Assembly: GCF_042663885.1 (NCBI RefSeq)
Contig: NZ_JBHSXV010000001.1
Source: Aquipuribacter hungaricus
GTDB lineage: Bacteria; Actinomycetota; Actinomycetes; Actinomycetales; JBBAYJ01
Length of the DNA stretch: 64,000 bases
Reading direction: 5' to 3' (one strand)
Both the position numbers and the translations under genes were made by a program. Shown in pieces: positions 59,113-64,000 of the stretch. Position 1 is the stretch's first letter. Each line of letters opens with the position of its first letter. The notes below the pieces were generated by a model. That model saw only the letters and a list, made by a program, of their open reading frames with translations. It searched no databases and was not told the origin of the DNA.

Positions 59113-61260
59113 GTGGAGGACCGGTCGCTGCCGCACGCCGGCGGCAGGGGGACGCTGCTGGCCTCGCTGGGGCGCCTGGTCGCCCGGCACCGCTGGGTGG
59201 TGCTCGCCGTCTGGGCGCTCGTCACCGTCGTCGGTGGCGTCGTCGGCGGGTCGGTCTTCGACCGGACCGAGACCGTGGACTCCCTGCGCCCCGGCGCCGA
59301 GTCCTCGGTCGTCGCGGCCAGGCTGGCGGAGGTGGAGCCCGAGCCGGCCACGGTGGTGGCCCTGCTCGGCGGCACCGACTTCTTCGACCCGGTGCTCGTC
59401 GACAGCGCGACGGCCGTCGCGTACGCGCTGCGGGAGGTCACCGGCGTCGTCGAGATCACCGACGCCTACACCGCGGGCGGCCTGGCCGCCCCCGACGGGC
59501 AGCGGTCGCTCGTCGTCGTCGACATCGACCCGGCCCTGGACGACGACGCCGCGCTGGAGGTCGCCGACCGCGTCACCGCGCTGCTGCGCGGGGTCGGGGC
59601 GCCCGAGGTCCTCGTCGGCGGGGAGCTGCTGGCCGAGCGCGCCTTCGCCGACCAGGCCGTCTCCGACGCGGTGCGGGGCGAGAGCGTCGCGGTCGCGCTC
59701 GTCCTCGTCGTGCTCGTGCTCGTCCTGGGCGGGCTCCGCGCCGCGCTGCTGCCCGTCGTCACCGCCCTGGCGGTCATCTGCGGGGCGCTGCTCGTGCTCA
59801 CGGCGACGACCGCGGTGCTCCCGGTGTCGGAGTTCGCGGTCAACATCGTCACCCTGCTCGGGCTCGGCCTCGCGGTCGACTACGGCCTGCTCGTCGTCTC
59901 CCGCTTCCGCGAGGAGCGGGACGCGGACCCGGGCGCCGACGTCGTCGAGCTCGTGGCCCGCACCACCGCCGCCGCCGGCCGGGCCGTCGTGCTGTCGGGG
60001 CTCGCGGTGGGCGTGGCGTTCGCCGGCCTGCTGGCCGTCGGCGAGCCGCTGCTGGCGGCCATGGCCCTCGGCGGCGTGGCGGTCGCCGCGCTGGTCACCC
60101 TGGCCGGCGTCACCCTCGTGCCCGCTCTCGTGGCGGTGGGGCACCGCTGGGTCCCGGCCCCGGGGTCGCGGACCTGGGTGTGGCGGCGCGGGCGCACGGT
60201 CCGGCGGGCGGGGCTGCTCGAGCGGCTGGCCGTCGCCTCGCAGCGGCGACCCCTCCTGGCCACCGTCGCGGGCGTGGCGGTCCTCGGGCTGGCGTGCGTG
60301 CCGCTGCTCTCCCTCGACCTCGGCACCTCCGACGCCCGCTCGCTGCCGCCGGAGGCCGAGGCCCGCCAGGTGGCCGAGGTGCTCGAGCAGGACTTCCGGC
60401 TCGCGGCGGTGCAGCCGCTCGAGGTGCTCGTGGGGACGACCGACCCCGCCGCGGTCGAGGCCGTGCGCACCCAGGTCTGGGAGCTCGGCGGGATCGAGGA
60501 GGTCCGCCCCGCCGACGCCCCGCCGGAGGGCACCACGGTGCTGCAGGTCGTCCCCGCCGGGACGAGCGCCGACGCCGCGGCGCAGCGCCTGGTCCGCCAG
60601 GTGCGCGCGCTGCCGACCGACGTCCCGGTGCAGGTCGGCGGGGCGGCCGCGGAGCTCGTGGACACCAGGGACGGCATCCTCGACCGGCTCCCGCTGGCCG
60701 CCGCGGTGGTCGTCGTGCCCACCCTGCTGCTGCTCGGGGCGCTCACCCGCTCGGTCGTGGTGCCGGTCAAGGCCGTGCTGCTCGACCTGCTGACGCTGGG
60801 CGCCACGCTCGGGGTGGTCGTCCTGGTGTTCCAGGACGGCGTCGGTGCGGGGCTGCTGGGCTTCGAGCCGCTCGGCACCGTCGACGTGACGACGCCGCTG
60901 CTGCTGTTCGTCCTCGTCTTCGCCCTGTCGATGGACTACGAGGTGTTCCTGCTCGCCCGCATCTCCGAGGCGTGGCAGGCCGACCCCGGCCGGGCCAGCG
61001 CGGCGGGCGCCCGCGCTGCCAACGCCCGCGCGGTGCTCGCCGGGATCACGGCGTCGGGCCCGGTCGTCACCGCCGCGGCCGTCTGCATCGGCCTGGTGTT
61101 CCTGGGCTTCGCGCTCGGGGAGCTCGTCGCCGTCAAGGAGGTCGGCGTCGGGATGGCGCTGGCGGTCCTGCTCGACGTCACGCTCGTGCGCGGGGTGCTG
61201 CTGCCGGCGACCATGACGCTGCTCGGCCGCTGGAACTGGTGGCCGGGGGCGCGCGCCTGA
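59113..61260 (+). CDS. MMPL/RND-family transporter
   Basis: 715 aa. Two halves each have one long helix, a large extracytoplasmic loop and five helices. Typical elements are WVVLAVWALVTVVGGVVGGS, the intramembrane pairs FAVNIVTLLGLGLAVDYGLL and LLFVLVFALSMDYEVFLLAR (Asp-Tyr proton-relay residues in each half), and VTAAAVCIGLVFLGFALGEL. Relatives in mycobacteria export lipids; smaller relatives may export drugs. GTG start. Stands alone, convergent with xylA. Confidence 0.92.
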   Translation: MEDRSLPHAGGRGTLLASLGRLVARHRWVVLAVWALVTVVGGVVGGSVFDRTETVDSLRPGAESSVVAARLAEVEPEPATVVALLGGTDFFDPVLVDSATAVAYALREVTGVVEITDAYTAGGLAAPDGQRSLVVVDIDPALDDDAALEVADRVTALLRGVGAPEVLVGGELLAERAFADQAVSDAVRGESVAVALVLVVLVLVLGGLRAALLPVVTALAVICGALLVLTATTAVLPVSEFAVNIVTLLGLGLAVDYGLLVVSRFREERDADPGADVVELVARTTAAAGRAVVLSGLAVGVAFAGLLAVGEPLLAAMALGGVAVAALVTLAGVTLVPALVAVGHRWVPAPGSRTWVWRRGRTVRRAGLLERLAVASQRRPLLATVAGVAVLGLACVPLLSLDLGTSDARSLPPEAEARQVAEVLEQDFRLAAVQPLEVLVGTTDPAAVEAVRTQVWELGGIEEVRPADAPPEGTTVLQVVPAGTSADAAAQRLVRQVRALPTDVPVQVGGAAAELVDTRDGILDRLPLAAAVVVVPTLLLLGALTRSVVVPVKAVLLDLLTLGATLGVVVLVFQDGVGAGLLGFEPLGTVDVTTPLLLFVLVFALSMDYEVFLLARISEAWQADPGRASAAGARAANARAVLAGITASGPVVTAAAVCIGLVFLGFALGELVAVKEVGVGMALAVLLDVTLVRGVLLPATMTLLGRWNWWPGARA

Positions 61261-61297
61261 CGGGCCCGCCCCCGGCCGCCCGCGGTCGGGGCGCCGG

Positions 61298-62485
61298 TCA
61301 GCGCACCCCGAGCAGGTGCTCCAGCGACAGCCGCTGCAGCCGGGCGAAGCCGTACCCCTGCTCCCGGGCGCGGTCGATGTCGAAGTCCTCGAACGCCGAC
61401 CGGTCCTGCAGCAGGGTGTCGTAGGTCTCCCCGTCGCCCAGCGTCGGCCGGGCGAGCTCCTCGACGCGGGCCTCGGCCAGCGCGGCTTGCACCTCGGGGT
61501 CGGCCCGGAACGCCTTGGCCTTCTCGCGCAGGCTCAGGTAGATCTCCATGTTGGCCAGCGCCGACTCCCACACCCCGGCCATGTCCTCGGTGCGCAGCGG
61601 CTTGTAGTCGAAGTGCCGGTCGCCGTCGTACGTCGGACCGCCGTCGACGCCGCCGTTCTCGAGCAGGTCCACCGTGGAGAACGCCTGGAGCAGGTCGCCG
61701 TAGCCGAAGACCAGGTCCTGGTCGTAGCGGGGGCCCTTCTGCCCGTTGAGGTCGATGTGGAAGAGCTTGCCCGCCCACAGCGCCTGCGCGATGCCGTGCG
61801 TGTAGTTGAGGCTGGCCATCTGCTCGTGCCCGGTCTCCGGGTTGATGCCGACCATGTCGGAGTGCTCGAGCTCGGCGATGAAGGCCAGCGCGTGCCCGAT
61901 GGAGGGCAGCAGGATGTCGCCGCGGGGCTCGTTGGGCTTGGGCTCGATGGCGAACTTCATCCCGTAGCCCTTGTCGATCGAGTACTGGGCGAGCAGGTCG
62001 ATGCCCTCGCGGTAGCGGTCCAGCGCCGAGCGGACGTCCTTGGCGAAGTCGACCTCGGAGCCCTCGCGCCCGCCCCAGAACACGTAGATCTGCGCACCGA
62101 GCTCGGCGGCCAGGTCCATGTTCTGCATGACCTTGCGCAGCGCGTAGCGGCGCACGGAGCGGTCGTTGCTGGTGAACCCGCCGTCCTTGAACACCGGGTC
62201 GCCGAACAGGTTGGTGGTCACCATCGGCACGACCATGCCGGTCTCGTCGAGCGCACCCTTGAACTCGGTGATGATCCGGTCGCGCTCGCTGCTGCTGCTG
62301 CCGGGCGGGACGAGGTCGTCGTCGTGGAACGTGATGCCGTAGGCGCCCATCTCGGACAGCTTGTGCACGGCCTCGACCCCGGCCAGCGCCGGCCGGGTGG
62401 CCTCGCCGAACAGGTCCCGGGCCTGCCAGCCCACGGTCCACAGGCCGAAGCTGAACTTGTCCTCGCGGGTGGGGATCGGGCTCAT
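61298..62485 (-). CDS. xylA: Xylose isomerase
   Basis: 395 aa, class I (Streptomyces-type) size. It converts D-xylose to D-xylulose (and D-glucose to D-fructose) in the cytosol. Catalytic and metal residues are in ITFHDDDL (base His-Asp), YVFWGGREGSE, FAIEPKPNEPRGDI (metal Glu and Lys), HIDLNGQKGPRYDQDL and the C-terminal HFDYKPLRTED. AGGAGG lies seven bases before ATG 62485. A ROK regulator follows upstream on the same strand. The xylulokinase gene is not in the window. Confidence 0.98.
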   Translation of the reverse strand: MSPIPTREDKFSFGLWTVGWQARDLFGEATRPALAGVEAVHKLSEMGAYGITFHDDDLVPPGSSSSERDRIITEFKGALDETGMVVPMVTTNLFGDPVFKDGGFTSNDRSVRRYALRKVMQNMDLAAELGAQIYVFWGGREGSEVDFAKDVRSALDRYREGIDLLAQYSIDKGYGMKFAIEPKPNEPRGDILLPSIGHALAFIAELEHSDMVGINPETGHEQMASLNYTHGIAQALWAGKLFHIDLNGQKGPRYDQDLVFGYGDLLQAFSTVDLLENGGVDGGPTYDGDRHFDYKPLRTEDMAGVWESALANMEIYLSLREKAKAFRADPEVQAALAEARVEELARPTLGDGETYDTLLQDRSAFEDFDIDRAREQGYGFARLQRLSLEHLLGVR

Positions 62486-62672
62486 GAGGGTCCTCCTGGT
62501 GACGGCTGGGACGACCGGTCCGGTGCTGTCGTCCTGACGCGGGGTACCCCGTGGCGCCGCGACGAACCGCCGGGCCGGGCGTCGCGGGCCGCGCCCCGCA
62601 CGCCGACGGGCCGGCACCGGGGGTGTCCCCGTACCGCCGTCGGGCACGACCTGCGCTCCGTCCGACAGGGCG

Positions 62673-63857
62673 TCAGCCGAGGGTGCGGTCGACCTCGTCC
62701 GGGGACAGCACGCGCTCGATGACCATGACCGCCGCACCGACGACGCCGGCATGCTCGCCGGTCCCGCTGGCCACGATCCGCAGGTGCTGCGTCGCCAGCG
62801 GGAGCGAGCGCCGGTAGACCACCTCGCGCACCCCGGCCAGCAGGTGCTCCCCCGTCGAGGCGAGCGAGCCGCCGACCACGACGACCGACGGGTTGAGCAT
62901 GCTCACCACGTGGGCGAGCACCTCGCCGATCGCCCGGCCGGCCTCGCGGAGCTCGCGCACCACCGCCAGGTCGCCGTGCCGGGCGAGGTCGGCCACGTCG
63001 CGGCTCGTGCGCACCGGGAGCCCTCGCGCCGACAGCTCCCGCACCAGGGCCGCACCGCCGGCGACGGCCTCCAGGCAGCCGCTGTTGCCGCAGCGGCACA
63101 GCACGTCGGCCGCCCGCGGGACCTGCATGTGGCCGAGGTCGCCCGCCGCCCCCTGCGCGCCCCGGCGCAGCTCGCCGTCGGAGATGATCCCCGCGCCGAT
63201 GCCGGTGCCGACCTTGACGAAGACGAGGTGGTCGACCCCCGGCCAGGCGATGAAGCGCTCGCCGAGCGCCATGACGTTGACGTCGTTGTCGACCGCGACC
63301 ACCACGCCCAGGTCGCGCCGCAGCCGCTCGACGACGTCGTAGCCGTCCCAGCCGGGCATGATCGGCGGGTCGATCGGGCGGCCGGTGGCGTGCTCGACGG
63401 GTCCCGGCAGGCCGATCCCGACCCCCACGAGCCGGCGGCCGGGGGACTCCAGCGGCGCCAGCAGCTCACGCCCCCGGTCGACGACCCAGGACAGGACCCG
63501 GTCGGGACCGTCCCCGATCTCCAGGTCGTCCTGCCGCTCGACGAGGACGCGGCCGGCCAGGTCGGTGACGCCGAGCCGGGCGTACGTGGCGCCCAGGTCG
63601 GCGGCGAGCACGAGGCCCGACGAGGGGTCGAAGGCGAACTGCGTCGGCGGCCGGCCACCGGTGGACACCGCGTCCCCGGCCGGGCCGATGAGGCGGCAGG
63701 CGAGCAGCGCGTCGACCCGCTGGGCGACCGTCGACCGCGACAGGCCGGTCATGCCGGCGAGCTCCGAGCGGGTGCGGGGCACGCCGTCGCGCAGCAGCGC
63801 GAGCAGCTGACCGGCACCGCCGGGCCCGGGCCTGGGCTCGGGCACGGTGCTGGTCAC
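62673..63857 (-). CDS. ROK-family transcriptional repressor (XylR-like)
   Basis: 394 aa. N-terminal winged helix (LLALLRDGVPRTRSELAGMT, LSRSTVAQRVDALLACRLI), then the ROK sugar-kinase-like fold (LAADLGATYARLGVTDLAGR; GVGIGLPGPVEHATG) with zinc site CRCGNSGCLE and active-site-like DNDVN. ROK repressors with this layout next to xylA usually repress xylose genes and are released by xylose. GTG 63857 is the first start in register with protein character; no strong ribosome site precedes it. 187 bases separate it from the xylA ATG. Confidence 0.87.
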   Translation of the reverse strand: MTSTVPEPRPGPGGAGQLLALLRDGVPRTRSELAGMTGLSRSTVAQRVDALLACRLIGPAGDAVSTGGRPPTQFAFDPSSGLVLAADLGATYARLGVTDLAGRVLVERQDDLEIGDGPDRVLSWVVDRGRELLAPLESPGRRLVGVGIGLPGPVEHATGRPIDPPIMPGWDGYDVVERLRRDLGVVVAVDNDVNVMALGERFIAWPGVDHLVFVKVGTGIGAGIISDGELRRGAQGAAGDLGHMQVPRAADVLCRCGNSGCLEAVAGGAALVRELSARGLPVRTSRDVADLARHGDLAVVRELREAGRAIGEVLAHVVSMLNPSVVVVGGSLASTGEHLLAGVREVVYRRSLPLATQHLRIVASGTGEHAGVVGAAVMVIERVLSPDEVDRTLG

Positions 63858-63948
63858 CGCGCTGACGATATCAACGCAGGCGCACGTCGCCCTCCTCCCG
63901 ACAGGGCGCCGGCGGCGAGAGCGCTCTCTCGGACCTGCCCCGTCTCGG

Positions 63949-63964
63949 TGCACTATGTAGTGCA
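63949..63964. promoter_or_regulatory. 16-bp palindrome near the window end
   Basis: TGCACTA-TG-TAGTGCA, perfect 7-bp arms, two bases before an ATG at 63967 and 91 bases upstream of the ROK repressor start. It may be an operator for either divergent gene. A further TGGTGCACC follows at 63968-63976. Confidence 0.6.
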
Positions 63965-63966
63965 GT

Positions 63967-64000
63967 ATGGTGCACCCCGTGGACAGGACAGCGGACCTCG
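63967..64000 (+). CDS. Start of a gene truncated by the window end
   Basis: ATG 63967 opens MVHPVDRTADL and runs off the window. The opening resembles GntR-family regulators, whose first helix often reads so, but eleven residues are too few for assignment. No ribosome site is visible before the ATG; a TATGTA element (63954-63959) a few bases upstream would fit a leaderless transcript. Confidence 0.35.
   Translation, partial: MVHPVDRTADL

Overview
The window is about 73% G+C, packed with short overlaps of the GTGA/ATGA type and GTG starts. It carries a set of genes typical of Actinomycetes: mycothiol-dependent DinB/MDMPI-like enzymes, a furA-katG pair, GTP-dependent PEP carboxykinase, GAF-ANTAR and SpoIIE phosphatases, an Rpf-like lytic transglycosylase with LysM repeats, GPP34, and LytR-CpsA-Psr and MMPL proteins. 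No genus can be named from sequence alone. I see no integrase, transposase, prophage or CRISPR array; this reads as ordinary chromosome.

Layout. 1-2720: the end of a nucleotide-sugar type operon (extended SDR, RmlC-like epimerase, SAF-domain oxidoreductase), closed by a hairpin. 2.8-9.8 kb: a membrane protein, a flavin monooxygenase with a repeat-extended N-terminus, a DRGH nuclease, the furA-katG oxidative stress operon, and a DUF4287 gene with an in-frame membrane-protein frame in front. 9.9-15.3 kb: an SDR gene broken by one amber codon, then a four-gene Fe-siderophore ABC importer behind a 22-bp palindrome. 15.4-22.5 kb: small hypotheticals, an ECF sigma factor coupled to a membrane protein, a lipoprotein, and two mycothiol-type enzymes flanking an HxlR regulator, ending at tRNA-Arg(ACG). 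22.6-35 kb: GPP34, Rpf-LysM protein, PEPCK, a MecA-type penicillin-binding protein, Nudix hydrolase, tRNA-Ser(GCT), an LCP wall-assembly protein and an exported repeat protein.

35.1-37.6 kb holds the most striking unit: a stand-alone H-NOX haem sensor overlapping by 4 bp a protein that joins the H-NOX-associated (HNOBA) domain to intact GGDEF and EAL domains. This looks like a two-gene gas-to-c-di-GMP module. The pairing of H-NOX and HNOBA mirrors soluble guanylate cyclase, but the output is a c-di-GMP enzyme.

37.7-47 kb: cupin, LacI regulator with two operators overlapping the start of a divergent MFS gene, then GAF-ANTAR, two SpoIIE phosphatases, an anti-sigma type ATPase, and an orphan iron-siderophore binding protein with its own palindrome. 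47.1-54.9 kb: a complete kdp potassium operon (small membrane ORF-kdpF-A-B-C-D-E, all overlapping or tightly spaced). 55-64 kb: a NarL-type two-component system, a serine hydrolase, an MMPL transporter, xylose isomerase with a ROK regulator, and the start of a further gene behind a palindrome.
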